A stretch of 64,000 nt of DNA, taken from contig NZ_JAHQZU010000014.1 of NCBI RefSeq assembly GCF_019061185.1, forward strand, positions 1-64,000. Reading direction: 5' to 3'. Of the stretch, positions 8,578 through 17,398 are shown piece after piece; position 1 is the stretch's first letter, and each line of letters starts with the position of its first letter. The DNA comes from Paracoccus sp. Z118 (GTDB lineage: Bacteria > Pseudomonadota > Alphaproteobacteria > Rhodobacterales > Rhodobacteraceae). The position numbers and the translations under genes were made by a program. The notes beneath the pieces are model-generated. The model was not told the origin of the DNA and did not search any database. It saw only the letters and a program-made list of their open reading frames with translations.

Positions 8578-8591
8578 TTGACATGAGTCAA
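8578..8591. promoter_or_regulatory. Fnr/FixK-type binding site
   Basis: TTGAC-ATGA-GTCAA is a perfect 14-bp palindrome with the Fnr/FixK box layout (TTGA-N6-TCAA). Its end is 55 nt before the sulfite dehydrogenase start codon, a suitable place for an activator. Confidence 0.55.
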
Positions 8592-8646
8592 TCGGGCGGC
8601 TTTCCTGTGGGGAAACGCTCTCTGCGTTGAAGATGGAGGAGTCCTG

Positions 8647-9957
8647 ATGTCAGACCCGATCGACACGAAGCAGACATTCTGCCCCCCTGCCGCCACCGAA
8701 GGCCGGGAGGCGTCCGATCTGCAGACTTCACCCGCGCGCCGGGCCTTCCTCAAGACCACCGGGCTTTCGGCGCTCGGGGCGATGATCGGCATGACGATCC
8801 CGTTCGAGCGCAACCTGCCGGCGGGCCTCATCCCGGTGGCGCTGGCGCAGGATTCCGGCGAGGAGTTGATGGGCGGCAAGCAGGGGCTGACGCTGCTGAG
8901 CGACCGGCCGCTGAACGTCGAGACGCCCGCGCATCTGCTGGACGACGACGTGACCCCCTATGAGCGGATGTTCGTGCGCATGAACGGGCTGGTGCCGCAG
9001 ACGGCGCTGGACATGAACGCCGAGGGCTGGACGCTGGTCATCGACGGCGAGGTAGACACGCCGCTGGAACTGACCATCGACGAGCTGAAATCCCGGTTCG
9101 AGAACGTGACCCGGCCGCTGGTGATCGAATGCGGCGGCAACGGGCGCGCTTTCTTCCAGCCCGGCACCTCGGGCAACCAGTGGACGACCGGGGCCGTGGG
9201 CTGCCCCGAATGGACCGGCGTGCGGCTGGCCGACGTGCTGAACGCCGCCGGCGTCAAGGACACCGCCGTCTATACCGGCCATTACGGCAACGACGTGCAT
9301 CTGTCCGGCGACGACGAGCAGGAGGTGATTTCCCGCGGCGTCCCGATCGAGAAGGCGCTGGAGGAGGACGGCATCATCGCCTGGGCGATGAACGGCCAGC
9401 CCGTCCCGGCGCTGCACGGCTTCCCGCTGCGGCTGGTCATCCCCGGCTATCCCGGCTCGGTCGCGCAGAAATACCTGACCCGGATTGCGGTCCGCAATCA
9501 GGTCCATGACGGCGAGAAGATGGGCGGCTATTCCTATCGCCTGCCGGCCTATCCGGTCGCGCCCGGCACCGAGGTGCCCGAGGAGGACATGGAGATCCTG
9601 ACCGAAATGCCGGTCAAGTCGCTCATCACCTTCCCGGAAACCGGCGCGTCGGTCACGCCGGGGCAGGCCAGCGAAGTGCGCGGTCACGCCTGGGCGGGGA
9701 ACGGCGACGTGCAGGCGGTGCATGTCTCGATCGACTTCGGCCAGACTTGGACCGAGGCGCAGCTCGACCCGCCGCCGAACCGCTTTGCATGGCAGCGCTG
9801 GCGGGCGAACGTGACCCTGCCGCAGCACGGGTATTACGAGGTCTGGGCGCGGGCGACCGACATGAACGGCGTCAGCCAGCCGCCGGTCTCTCCGGGGTGG
9901 AACCCGCGCGGCTATGGCAACAACATCCAGCACCGCATCGCCCTGATCGCGGCCTGA
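8647..9957 (+). CDS. sulfite oxidase-family molybdopterin enzyme (SorA/SorT-like sulfite dehydrogenase)
   Basis: This 436-residue periplasmic enzyme probably oxidises sulfite to sulfate and passes electrons to cytochrome c. It has a Tat signal (ARRAFLKTTG, about residues 31-40), a Moco-binding domain with the ligand Cys in IECGGNGR (C162), and a C-terminal Mo-co dimerisation domain (about 320-430, with VSIDFGQTWTEA). The IECGGNGR context fits SorA/SorT better than SoxC, which has ECGANTG. The ATG at 8647 follows GGAGGAG. The monohaem cytochrome gene follows after 54 nt, as in sorAB or sorTU. An Fnr-type box upstream suggests redox control. Another sulfoxide or sulfite-like substrate is possible. 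Confidence 0.85.
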   Translation: MSDPIDTKQTFCPPAATEGREASDLQTSPARRAFLKTTGLSALGAMIGMTIPFERNLPAGLIPVALAQDSGEELMGGKQGLTLLSDRPLNVETPAHLLDDDVTPYERMFVRMNGLVPQTALDMNAEGWTLVIDGEVDTPLELTIDELKSRFENVTRPLVIECGGNGRAFFQPGTSGNQWTTGAVGCPEWTGVRLADVLNAAGVKDTAVYTGHYGNDVHLSGDDEQEVISRGVPIEKALEEDGIIAWAMNGQPVPALHGFPLRLVIPGYPGSVAQKYLTRIAVRNQVHDGEKMGGYSYRLPAYPVAPGTEVPEEDMEILTEMPVKSLITFPETGASVTPGQASEVRGHAWAGNGDVQAVHVSIDFGQTWTEAQLDPPPNRFAWQRWRANVTLPQHGYYEVWARATDMNGVSQPPVSPGWNPRGYGNNIQHRIALIAA

Positions 9958-10011
9958 GTCCGCCCCGACGCCTTCACTGCGGGCTCCGCGCCCGATATCC
10001 GACTGGAGAAT

Positions 10012-10509
10012 ATGCGACGCTTTGCATCAATCGCTGGCGGCCTTGCCGCCATCACCCTGCTGACGGCCGCCGCTGCGGCGGCCCAGCAGGCCCCCCTCCA
10101 TGACCCGATGGCGGCGATGCGCGAGGCGCCCGCCTACAACGCCCTTCAGCCGGGCGCGGTGCCTGCGCCGGAAGCCCCCGCAGCGGAAGCGCCGGCCCCC
10201 GCGCCCGTCTATGACCCGATGCGGGCCGTCACCCAGCCGCAAGTCGCCGCCGCAGGGACGGACGTGGCCGAGGGCTCTCCGAACCCGGAACTCGGCGGCC
10301 TGCCGGACGGGCCGGGCGCCGAGGAGACGTATTACCAGTGCGTCGCCTGCCATTCGACGGCGATCATCAGGCAGCAGAGGGTCACGGACGCCCGCTGGGA
10401 CTATCTCTGGCGCTGGATGATCGAGGATCAGGGCATGATCCCGCCGGACGAGGAAACGGCCGAGATCATCATGTCCTATCTCAAGCAGCATTTCTCGTCG
10501 GAACGCTGA
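10012..10509 (+). CDS. periplasmic monohaem cytochrome c, partner of the sulfite dehydrogenase
   Basis: A 165-residue protein with a signal peptide (MRRFASIAGGLAAITLLTAAAAAAQ) and one haem c motif, CVACH at 110-114. An Ala/Pro-rich linker of about 80 residues with two similar DPM-containing segments (HDPMAAM and YDPMRAV) separates signal and haem domain. The haem domain (about 105-165) is short and ends in SYLKQHFSSER, typical of SorB-like cytochromes. A probable distal Met (GMIPP) is present. It lies 54 nt after the molybdoenzyme, so it is the likely electron acceptor. The linker is longer than expected for a soluble carrier and could tether the haem domain to a partner. Confidence 0.82.
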   Translation: MRRFASIAGGLAAITLLTAAAAAAQQAPLHDPMAAMREAPAYNALQPGAVPAPEAPAAEAPAPAPVYDPMRAVTQPQVAAAGTDVAEGSPNPELGGLPDGPGAEETYYQCVACHSTAIIRQQRVTDARWDYLWRWMIEDQGMIPPDEETAEIIMSYLKQHFSSER

Positions 10510-10527
10510 GCAATTTCCGGTGCCCAA

Positions 10528-10566
10528 AAACGGCGCGGCCGGTCCGGGCCGCATCTCGGGCCGTTT
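10528..10566. terminator. nested hairpin between convergent operons
   Basis: Outer arms AAACGGC (10528-10534) and GCCGTTT (10560-10566) enclose an inner GCGGCC/GGCCGC stem (10535-10540 and 10547-10552). It sits between the convergent cytochrome and kinase genes and has A/T at both outer ends, so it may act in both directions. Confidence 0.45.
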
Positions 10567-10617
10567 CGCGAGGCTCATCCATGTGCGATGCGTGCCGATG
10601 GCCCAGTGAGCCCACCT

Positions 10618-12231
10618 TCACATCGGCCCGCGATCCTTCCGCATGACCGACTGCAACGCGCAGAAGCTGCGATAGCGGGCGTCATGCAGCGCCGCCGTCG
10701 CGCTGCTTGGGTGATATCCGACGGCGGCCTGCGACATGGAGCCCATGGCCTGCGGCATGTCGGCGAAATGACCAGCCGCGACCGCTCCGATGATCGCGGA
10801 GCCGAGCAGCACGGGTTCGGCTGCCCTGCTCGACAGGACCGGCTTGCCGGCACCGTCCGCCAGAAGCTGCCGGACCAGCTCCAGCTGCCCTGCGCCGCCC
10901 GAGATCACGATCCGCTCGACCCGCGCCCCGGCCTTGTCCTGAGTCTCGATGATCTGGCGCAGACCGTAGGCGATGCCGCAGAGACCGGCGATGTAGAGCG
11001 CGACGAGGCTGTCGATGTCCCGCTCCATTCCCAGGCCGGCGATGGTGGCGCGGGCGTGAGGGTCGGCGAAGGGGGCGCGGTTGCCCAGGAACTCGGGAAC
11101 GACGTGCAGGCCGTCCGCCAGGGTCACGGCGTCGGAAAGGCTCATCGCCCGCGCTGCCGCTCTTTCCGCCAGCCAGACCGGCAGCGGTTGACCGGCCGCC
11201 GCAGCGGCGGCGCCTGCTTCGGCGGCTGCCGGGTGGAACGACAGCAGCTGCTCGATCGCGGCGCCGGCGGCGGATTGGCCGCCCTCCAGCAGCCACATGC
11301 CGGGCACCATCGCCTGATAATACGGGCCCCATACACCGGGCACGAACACCGGATCGCGCGTCGTCGTCATCGTGCAGGAGGAGGTGCCGAACACATAGGC
11401 GAGGTTGCTTTCCGGCGTCCCCTGCATCCCCACGGTCCCGATCCCGCCCGCATGGGCGTCGATCAGCCCGGCCCCGACAGGCGTGCCCGGACGCAGGCCG
11501 AGGTCAGCCGCAGCGGCCTCGGTCAGCCCCGTGCCCAGCGGAGTCCCCGGCGCGACGATCCTCTGGCCGATGCGGGCGAAGCCCTCGTCCGCCAGATCGC
11601 CCAGACCGATGCCGCGGAAGTAGTCCGGGTCCCAGCGGTCCTCGTGGGCCAGATAGGTCCATTTGCAGGTGACGGTGCAACTGGATCGCGTCAGATCGCC
11701 CGTGGCGCGCCAGCCGAGATAGTCGGCAAGGTCGAAGAACTGCCATGCGTTCGCATAGGTCTGCGGCAGGTTCTCGCGCAGCCACAGCAGCTTCGGCGTC
11801 TCCATCTCGGGCGAGATGACGTCGCCCACATAACGCAGGACCGGATGGCCGAGGGCATTGATCCGCTCGGCCTGATCGACGGCACGGTGGTCCATCCAGA
11901 CGATGATGTTGCGCGCGTCCTCGCCCGAATGGCTGACGGTCAGCGGCCGACCGCCTTCCCCCAGCACCACCAGAGAGCAGGTCGCATCGAAGCCGATGCC
12001 CGCCACCTGCGCCGGGTCGATCCCCGCCACGGCCTCGCGCACCGACGCGCAGACGGCGGCCCAGATGTCCGCGCTCGACTGCTCGGCGATGTCCGCGCCT
12101 TCGCGCCACAGGGCGATGTCGCGCTTGGCGCTGGCGATCATCGTGCCGGTCGCGTCGAACAGCCCCGCGCGGGCGCTGCCGGTGCCGACATCCACGCCAA
12201 GGAAAAATGGCCCCTGCCGGTCGGTGGTCAT
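10618..12231 (-). CDS. FGGY-family pentulose kinase (probable D-ribulokinase)
   Basis: A 537-residue sugar kinase with the FGGY N-terminal phosphate-binding motif (LGVDVGTGSARAGLFD), a WMDHRA substrate-site motif and C-terminal GGAGQ and ATPase-fold motifs. The length and GLIDAHAGGIGTVG segment fit the FGGY pentulose kinase group (D-ribulokinase type). As last gene of an operon with an ABC sugar importer and ribitol 2-dehydrogenase, it most likely phosphorylates D-ribulose to D-ribulose 5-phosphate for the pentose phosphate pathway. Substrate assignment is from context; related kinases act on L-ribulose or xylulose. The gap to the dehydrogenase is 13 nt. Confidence 0.85.
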   Translation of the reverse strand: MTTDRQGPFFLGVDVGTGSARAGLFDATGTMIASAKRDIALWREGADIAEQSSADIWAAVCASVREAVAGIDPAQVAGIGFDATCSLVVLGEGGRPLTVSHSGEDARNIIVWMDHRAVDQAERINALGHPVLRYVGDVISPEMETPKLLWLRENLPQTYANAWQFFDLADYLGWRATGDLTRSSCTVTCKWTYLAHEDRWDPDYFRGIGLGDLADEGFARIGQRIVAPGTPLGTGLTEAAAADLGLRPGTPVGAGLIDAHAGGIGTVGMQGTPESNLAYVFGTSSCTMTTTRDPVFVPGVWGPYYQAMVPGMWLLEGGQSAAGAAIEQLLSFHPAAAEAGAAAAAAGQPLPVWLAERAAARAMSLSDAVTLADGLHVVPEFLGNRAPFADPHARATIAGLGMERDIDSLVALYIAGLCGIAYGLRQIIETQDKAGARVERIVISGGAGQLELVRQLLADGAGKPVLSSRAAEPVLLGSAIIGAVAAGHFADMPQAMGSMSQAAVGYHPSSATAALHDARYRSFCALQSVMRKDRGPM

Positions 12232-12244
12232 GGCCGGATCCCCG

Positions 12245-12973
12245 TCACAGATCGACGCTGTTAGGCAGGATCACCAGATCGCGGATCACCACGCCCCGCG
12301 GCCGGGTCAGCATGAACAGCACCGCCTCCGCCACTTCCTTCGGCTGCATCAGCGAGCCGTTGGCCAGCGCCTCCTCCATCTTCGCCTTGGGCCAGTCGTC
12401 CAGCAGGGCGGTGACGACCGGGCCCGGCAGGACTGCGCCCATGCGGATGCCATGCGGCGCGACCTGCCGCCGCGTCGCGTGCAGAAAGGCCTGCACGGCG
12501 AATTTCGAGGCGGTGTAGATCGGCTCCCACACGACCGGCACGACGCCCGCGACCGACGAGGTGAAGATCACGTCGCCGGTCCTGCGCTGAATCATCCCCG
12601 GCAGGACGGCGCGGACGCTGCGGAAGGCCGCGTTGATGTTGAGGTTCAGCATCCGGTCCCAGGCGTCCGGGTCGCCCTCGGCCGCGGGGCCGCCGATATA
12701 AGCGCCGGCATTGGCGTGGAAGATGTCCACGGGGCCGGCCAGTTCCTCGATCCGGGCGGCGATGCCGTCCACCTGCGACCCGTCCAGCAGGTCCACGACC
12801 AGCGGATGCGCCTTGGGGCCAAGTTCGCGGCACAGCGCCTCCAGCCGGTCGGCGGCGCGGTCGATCAGCACCACCTGCGCGCCTTCCGCCAGCAGCGTGC
12901 GGGCGCATTCCAGCCCGATCCCCGACGCGGCGCCGGTGATCGCCGCGACCTTGCCTGAAAGCTGCTCAGCCAT
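12245..12973 (-). CDS. rbtD: ribitol 2-dehydrogenase (SDR family)
   Basis: A 242-residue short-chain dehydrogenase that oxidises ribitol to D-ribulose with NAD+. It shows the cofactor motif TGAASGIG (about 14-21), NAG (about 90), catalytic Ser and YTASK (about 140-155). Long stretches, such as [29 protein letters not shown] and the C-terminal ILPNSVDL, match remembered enterobacterial ribitol dehydrogenase closely, so the substrate call is stronger than usual for SDRs. It lies between the ABC permease (12 nt) and the pentulose kinase (13 nt). The AGGACATATC ribosome-binding region precedes the ATG. Confidence 0.9.
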   Translation of the reverse strand: MAEQLSGKVAAITGAASGIGLECARTLLAEGAQVVLIDRAADRLEALCRELGPKAHPLVVDLLDGSQVDGIAARIEELAGPVDIFHANAGAYIGGPAAEGDPDAWDRMLNLNINAAFRSVRAVLPGMIQRRTGDVIFTSSVAGVVPVVWEPIYTASKFAVQAFLHATRRQVAPHGIRMGAVLPGPVVTALLDDWPKAKMEEALANGSLMQPKEVAEAVLFMLTRPRGVVIRDLVILPNSVDL

Positions 12974-12985
12974 GATATGTCCTTC

Positions 12986-14227
12986 TCAAGCGCGGCCGTG
13001 GCTCGCGCGCGACTGCCGCGCCAGCGAATCCACGATCACCGCAATCGCCAGCACCGCGCCGGTAATCATGTAGCGCAGCGAGGAGCTGAGGTTCAGCAGC
13101 GTCAGCCCGTTCGAGATCGACTGGATCACCAGAATACCCAGCAGCGCCGACCAGGCCGAGCCGCGCCCCCCGAACAGCGACGTGCCCCCGATCACCGCCG
13201 CCGCGATGGCGTTCAGGTTCACATCGCCCGTCCCCGCCTGCTGGCTGGACGACGCCAGCCGCGACGCGGCGAGGATGCCGCCAAGTGCCGCGAGGCTGGA
13301 ACACAGCATGAAGGCCGAGATGCGGATGCGGCTGACGTTGATCCCGGACCGCCGCGCAGCCTCGCGGTTTCCCCCCACGGCGAACATCGCCCGGCCCCAC
13401 TGGGTGCGGGTCAGCGCATAATCCATGAGGACGACCAGCAGCACGAACAGGCCGAACATCCACGGGATGCCACGGCCCTGATTGAGGTAATACACCGCCA
13501 CCAGCAGCACGGCGGTCAGGATTGCCGCCTTCGCCAGCAGCACCGACAGGCCGCCGGGGTTGGACAGCTGGACCGCCCTGCGCCGCCGCATCCGGTCGAG
13601 GCCGAGCAACAGGATCAGCGCCCCCGGCAGGATCGCCGTCATATAGCTGAACCATGCCGGCATGACATGGATCTGGCCGAACCTGACCAGCGCCGAGGAA
13701 TAGGGAAGGTTGATCGATCCGGTCGAGCCGAGCAGGTAGAGTTGCAGCCCCAGCATGGCGAGCAGCCCGGCCAGCGTGGACACAAAGCTGGGCATCCCGA
13801 AGCGGTTCAGAAGCGTCGCATAGACGAAGCCCATGAACGCCCCAGACGCGAGCGCGACGAGGATCGCCAATGCGGGCGGCAGCCCTGCCTTGACCCAGAT
13901 GACGCCGAGAATGGCCGAGGCGAGCCCGCTCATGGAGCCGACCGACAGGTCGATCTCGCCCAACATCAATACGCAGACCACCCCAAGCGAGATGCAGCCG
14001 ACCGCGGCTGCGTCGAACAGGAGGTTGGCGAGGTTGTTCGGGGCGAGAAAGACCGGGTTCAGGGACCAGAACACGGTCGCGATCAGGATCAGCCCGAGGA
14101 TCACGGGCAGCACTCCCAGATCGCCGGACCGCACGCGGTCGATGAAGCCCCGGACCGCGCCGCCGATCCCTTCGTCATGGCGGACGCGGCTGTCGGACCT
14201 GTCCAGCGCGGCTTGCGGCTCGTTCAT
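12986..14227 (-). CDS. sugar ABC transporter permease (RbsC/XylH family)
   Basis: A 413-residue inner-membrane permease with about ten hydrophobic segments and the family EAA-like loop (VGGNREAARRSGINVSR). It is longer than RbsC (about 320) and closer to XylH-type permeases, with an extra basic loop near residues 195-215. The start is the ATG at 14227, one base after the ATPase stop codon; a TTG-initiated extension to 14248 is possible but less likely. With the ATPase and binding protein it forms a complete importer, probably for ribitol. Confidence 0.88.
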   Translation of the reverse strand: MNEPQAALDRSDSRVRHDEGIGGAVRGFIDRVRSGDLGVLPVILGLILIATVFWSLNPVFLAPNNLANLLFDAAAVGCISLGVVCVLMLGEIDLSVGSMSGLASAILGVIWVKAGLPPALAILVALASGAFMGFVYATLLNRFGMPSFVSTLAGLLAMLGLQLYLLGSTGSINLPYSSALVRFGQIHVMPAWFSYMTAILPGALILLLGLDRMRRRRAVQLSNPGGLSVLLAKAAILTAVLLVAVYYLNQGRGIPWMFGLFVLLVVLMDYALTRTQWGRAMFAVGGNREAARRSGINVSRIRISAFMLCSSLAALGGILAASRLASSSQQAGTGDVNLNAIAAAVIGGTSLFGGRGSAWSALLGILVIQSISNGLTLLNLSSSLRYMITGAVLAIAVIVDSLARQSRASHGRA

Positions 14228-14228
14228 G

Positions 14229-15020
14229 TCATGCACCCGTTGGTTCAAGCTTGCGTGCCTGCCGGCGCGAGACCGAGTTCTCGGTGGCGCCGGTGATCGC
14301 CGCGACCAGTTCCGCGTTGGAGGATTCCGGCGTGAAGATCCCGTTGTTGCGGCCCAGCCGCAGCACCACGATGCGGTCGGCGACGGCGCGCACGTCTTCC
14401 ATGTTGTGCGAGATCAGGATGACGCCTAAGCCGCGGTCGCGCACCCGCTCGATCAGGTTCAGAACCTCGGCTGTCTGGGCGACCCCCAGCGCGGCGGTCG
14501 GCTCGTCCAGCATGATGATGCGCGGGTCCAGAAGCAGGGAACGGGCGATGGCGACGGTCTGCCGCTGCCCGCCGGACAGCGAGGCGACGGGTTCCCGGAC
14601 CGAGGGGATGCGCGCCGCAAGCTCGCGCAGCAGGGTCCAGGCGCGGACCTCCATCTGCACCTCGTCGAGCCGCCACGGCGACAGTTCATGGCCGAGAAAC
14701 AGATTCGCCACCACGTCCAGGTTCTCGCACAGCGACAGATCCTGAAACACCGTCGCGATGCCCATTTCCAGCGCCTTGCCGGGGCTGTCCAGCGCGACGG
14801 GCCTGTTCATGAACTGGATCGAGCCTGACGTCGGCTGATGCACGCCGGCTAGTATCTTCACCAGCGTGGACTTGCCGGCGCCGTTGTCACCCACCAGCGC
14901 CACCACCTCGCCGGCGAACACGTCCAGTTCGATATCCTCCAGCGCCTGCACGGCGCCGAACTGCTTGGACACGCCGCGCAGCTTCAGGATCGGCTCTCGG
15001 GAACTCTCGTTCTCAGCCAT
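14229..15020 (-). CDS. sugar ABC transporter ATP-binding protein
   Basis: A 263-residue single-domain ATPase: Walker A GDNGAGKST (about 42-50), Q-loop, signature LSGGQRQ (about 146-152), Walker B IIMLDEPTAAL and switch His (ISHNMED). RbsA and XylG ATPases have two fused domains of about 500 residues; this one has one, as in the FrcA/XylG-short group common in alphaproteobacteria, so it should act as a homodimer. It lies between the binding-protein gene (51 nt, containing a hairpin) and the permease. Confidence 0.9.
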   Translation of the reverse strand: MAENESSREPILKLRGVSKQFGAVQALEDIELDVFAGEVVALVGDNGAGKSTLVKILAGVHQPTSGSIQFMNRPVALDSPGKALEMGIATVFQDLSLCENLDVVANLFLGHELSPWRLDEVQMEVRAWTLLRELAARIPSVREPVASLSGGQRQTVAIARSLLLDPRIIMLDEPTAALGVAQTAEVLNLIERVRDRGLGVILISHNMEDVRAVADRIVVLRLGRNNGIFTPESSNAELVAAITGATENSVSRRQARKLEPTGA

Positions 15021-15037
15021 TGCTGCCCTTTCCTCAA

Positions 15038-15062
15038 GGTGCGCGCCGATCCGGCGCGCACC
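15038..15062 (-). promoter_or_regulatory. intercistronic hairpin after the binding-protein gene
   Basis: GGTGCGCGCC and GGCGCGCACC form a perfect 10-bp stem with a 5-nt loop between the binding-protein and ATPase genes. No T run follows on the transcribed strand. Such hairpins commonly protect the upstream message, giving more binding protein than ATPase. Confidence 0.6.
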
Positions 15063-15071
15063 GCGAGCATC

Positions 15072-16121
15072 TTACTGCAGAATCCCGAGTTCGCGGCACG
15101 CATCCGCATAATCGGCGGTGCAGACCTCCTCGGGCGTCTGGATGCCCTTGTCGAAGATCTCGGCCTTGATGTTCTCGCGCGTCACGACAGCGGGAACGAA
15201 AAGCTCGGAAGGAGTGTCATAGAGGGTCGTCTTGGGCTCGGGCGTCTCGCCCTTGAGGAACGCCACGGCGACCTCTGCTGCGGCGCGGGCGACGATCTCG
15301 GACGGCTTCGAGATGGTGTTGTACTGATCGCCGGCGATGATCAGCTGCAAGGCCGCGATGGTCGCGTCGTTGCCCGTGACCGGGGGCAGGGGATCGACGC
15401 CAGCAGCCTTCAAGGCAGCGATCGCGCCGCCCGCAGTGCCGTCGTTCGCCGCCACGATGCCTTTGATATCCGCCCCGAAGCGGTTGATCTGCCCGGCGGT
15501 GAATTCCTGCGCGCGGGGCGGCGCCCAGTCCGGCGTGTCGTATTCCGCCAGCGTCTCGTATTCCGAGCCGTCCAGCGCCACGTCGATCCCATCGCGGATC
15601 AGACCGGCGGCCGCGTCGGTCGGCGAGCCGTTGATCTGCAGGACGCCTGCGCCCGCGGGGACACCCTCGGCCTTGAGATGATCGACCAGCGATTGCGCGA
15701 TCGCCTGACCGATGCCCTTGTTGTCGAAGGACACATAGTAATCGGCAGGCGTATCCGGGATCGGCCGGTCATAGGCGATCACCTTCACGTCCTGCGACTT
15801 CGCCATCTGCACGAGGCCCGAGGCAGCGGCCGAATCGACCGGGTCCAGCACGACGATCTTCGCGCCCTGGGCGATCACCGAATTGAACTGCTGCTGCTGC
15901 AGCGACACGTCGGCATTGGCGTTCTGGTAGATGACGGTGCAATCCGGGCAAAGCTCGCTCATCGCCTGCTGGAAGCCGGGGTAGTCGTGCTCCTCGTAGC
16001 GGGTCGAGGCCTGGTCCGGCATCAGAAAGGCGACGGTGGCCGCTTCCTGGGCCGAGGCGGCGCCGCCGAGCAGCGCTGCCGCGACAACCGAAGCGGCCGC
16101 GAGCGAAAGTTTCGACGTCAT
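15072..16121 (-). CDS. periplasmic sugar-binding protein of the ribitol-type ABC importer
   Basis: A 349-residue ribose/xylose-type periplasmic binding protein. The ATG at 16121, with GGAGGAG upstream, gives a signal peptide (MTSKLSLAAASVVAAALLGGAASAQ). The mature part has the two-lobe type 1 fold: VAFLMPDQASTRYEEHDYPGF near the N-terminus, QGAKIVVLDPVD and AYDRPIPD in the ligand cleft, and VAANDGTAGGAI. These match xylose (XylF-like) binding proteins best, but operon partners point to ribitol or a related pentitol. It is the first gene of the operon, divergent from the lacI-type regulator. Confidence 0.88.
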   Translation of the reverse strand: MTSKLSLAAASVVAAALLGGAASAQEAATVAFLMPDQASTRYEEHDYPGFQQAMSELCPDCTVIYQNANADVSLQQQQFNSVIAQGAKIVVLDPVDSAAASGLVQMAKSQDVKVIAYDRPIPDTPADYYVSFDNKGIGQAIAQSLVDHLKAEGVPAGAGVLQINGSPTDAAAGLIRDGIDVALDGSEYETLAEYDTPDWAPPRAQEFTAGQINRFGADIKGIVAANDGTAGGAIAALKAAGVDPLPPVTGNDATIAALQLIIAGDQYNTISKPSEIVARAAAEVAVAFLKGETPEPKTTLYDTPSELFVPAVVTRENIKAEIFDKGIQTPEEVCTADYADACRELGILQ

Positions 16122-16185
16122 GATCTCACTCCTCCACATGTCAGGGCGCGCCGCCTTGGACGCAGGCACACAGCCACGGCTGCGC

Positions 16186-16214
16186 CATCGATCGAGTCCC
16201 CTGCTCAATCGATG
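16186..16214. promoter_or_regulatory. candidate LacI-family operator
   Basis: CATCGATCGAG and CTCAATCGATG form an 11-bp inverted repeat with one mismatch around TCCCCTG in the divergent region between the sugar operon and its regulator. It lies 64-92 nt upstream of the regulator start and 65-93 nt upstream of the binding-protein start. Confidence 0.5.
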
Positions 16215-16277
16215 TAGCGACACTGTAACGGCGGTGTTAGGCTGTCAAGACGGCAGAAACGGCAGGTTTTCGACGAT

Positions 16278-17288
16278 ATGGCTGGCGACGAGGACATCCC
16301 CGGCAAACGGCCCACGATCTACGATCTGGCGCGGATCGCCGGGACCAGCGCCAGCGCGGTCAGTTCGGTGCTCAGCGGAACGTGGAAAAAGCGCCGGATC
16401 AGCGCGCAGCTGGCGGAACGCATCAGCCGCGTCGCCGAAGAGCAGGGCTATTCGCTGAACCTGCAGGCAAGCCTGCTGCGGCGCGAGCGTTCGCGCATCA
16501 TCGGCATGATCATTCCGAAATACGACAACCGGTACTTCGGCGCCATCGCCGAACAGTTCGAGGCGATGGCGCGCGCGCGCGGGCTGTTCCCCGTCATCAC
16601 CTGCACCCGCCGCGAGCCTGAACTCGAATACGAGGCCGCCCGCCAGATGATGTCCTATCAGGCCGAATGCCTGATCGTGACAGGCGCCACCGACCCCGAC
16701 CGCATCGCCGAACTCTGCGCGGCGACGGGAGTTCGCGCGATCAACCTCGACCTGCCGGGCACGCGCATGCCGTCGGTCGTGTCGGACAACTTTGCCGGGG
16801 CGCAAGAGTTGACGCGGGTGATCCTGTCGCGGACCCACGAGGCGTTCGGCCGCCGTGCGCCGCTCTATTTCATCGGCGGCCGCCCGCAGGACCACAACAC
16901 CCGCGAGCGCCGGCGCGGCTTCATGTCGGCCCACGCGGAAATCGGGCTCCGCGTTCCTGACGGCAACTCCATCGTGCGCGGCTATTCCGCCGACAAGACC
17001 GCCGCCGCGCTTGCGGAACTCGGCATCCCGCACGGCAGCGGCGTTTTCGTGAACTCGACCATCGCGCTGGAAGGCTTCGTCCGCTGGCTGCGCGCCCAGT
17101 CCCCGCCGCTGGAGCTGCGCTTCGGCTGCTTCGACTGGGATCCCTTCGCAGCGGTCCACCCCCAGAATGTCGGCATGATGCAGCAGGATGTGGGAGCCAT
17201 GCTGTCCAGGGTGTTCGAATTCATCCAATCTGCTCCCAATGGAGCACCGACCGTCGAGGTGCCATGCAGGTTCAGGGCGCTGGATTAG
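16278..17288 (+). CDS. LacI-family regulator of the adjacent sugar operon
   Basis: A 336-residue repressor-type regulator. The N-terminal helix-turn-helix (PTIYDLARIAGTSASAVSSVLSG, residues 12-34) with hinge (residues 55-70) is followed by a periplasmic-binding-protein-like effector domain (IIGMIIPKYDNRYFGAIAEQ onward). It is divergently transcribed from the ribitol import and catabolic operon, so it is the likely local regulator, with ribitol or D-ribulose as probable effector (inferred). The 156-nt intergenic region holds a good inverted repeat. Confidence 0.88.
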   Translation: MAGDEDIPGKRPTIYDLARIAGTSASAVSSVLSGTWKKRRISAQLAERISRVAEEQGYSLNLQASLLRRERSRIIGMIIPKYDNRYFGAIAEQFEAMARARGLFPVITCTRREPELEYEAARQMMSYQAECLIVTGATDPDRIAELCAATGVRAINLDLPGTRMPSVVSDNFAGAQELTRVILSRTHEAFGRRAPLYFIGGRPQDHNTRERRRGFMSAHAEIGLRVPDGNSIVRGYSADKTAAALAELGIPHGSGVFVNSTIALEGFVRWLRAQSPPLELRFGCFDWDPFAAVHPQNVGMMQQDVGAMLSRVFEFIQSAPNGAPTVEVPCRFRALD

Positions 17289-17398
17289 GTCGGAGCCCCG
17301 AAGTCGGCGCGGCCGGGAAGGCCCGGAGCGCGCTGTTTATCGTTCGCTCCTGCACGGAGAGGTCCGTCGCCTTGGGCGAACTTCCGCCTGAGTCTCCG

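Noticed and set aside
8647..9957. SoxC of a thiosulfate-oxidising sox cluster
   Set aside because: The Moco Cys context is ECGGNGR rather than ECGANTG, the partner cytochrome has one haem rather than two, and no other sox gene is present.
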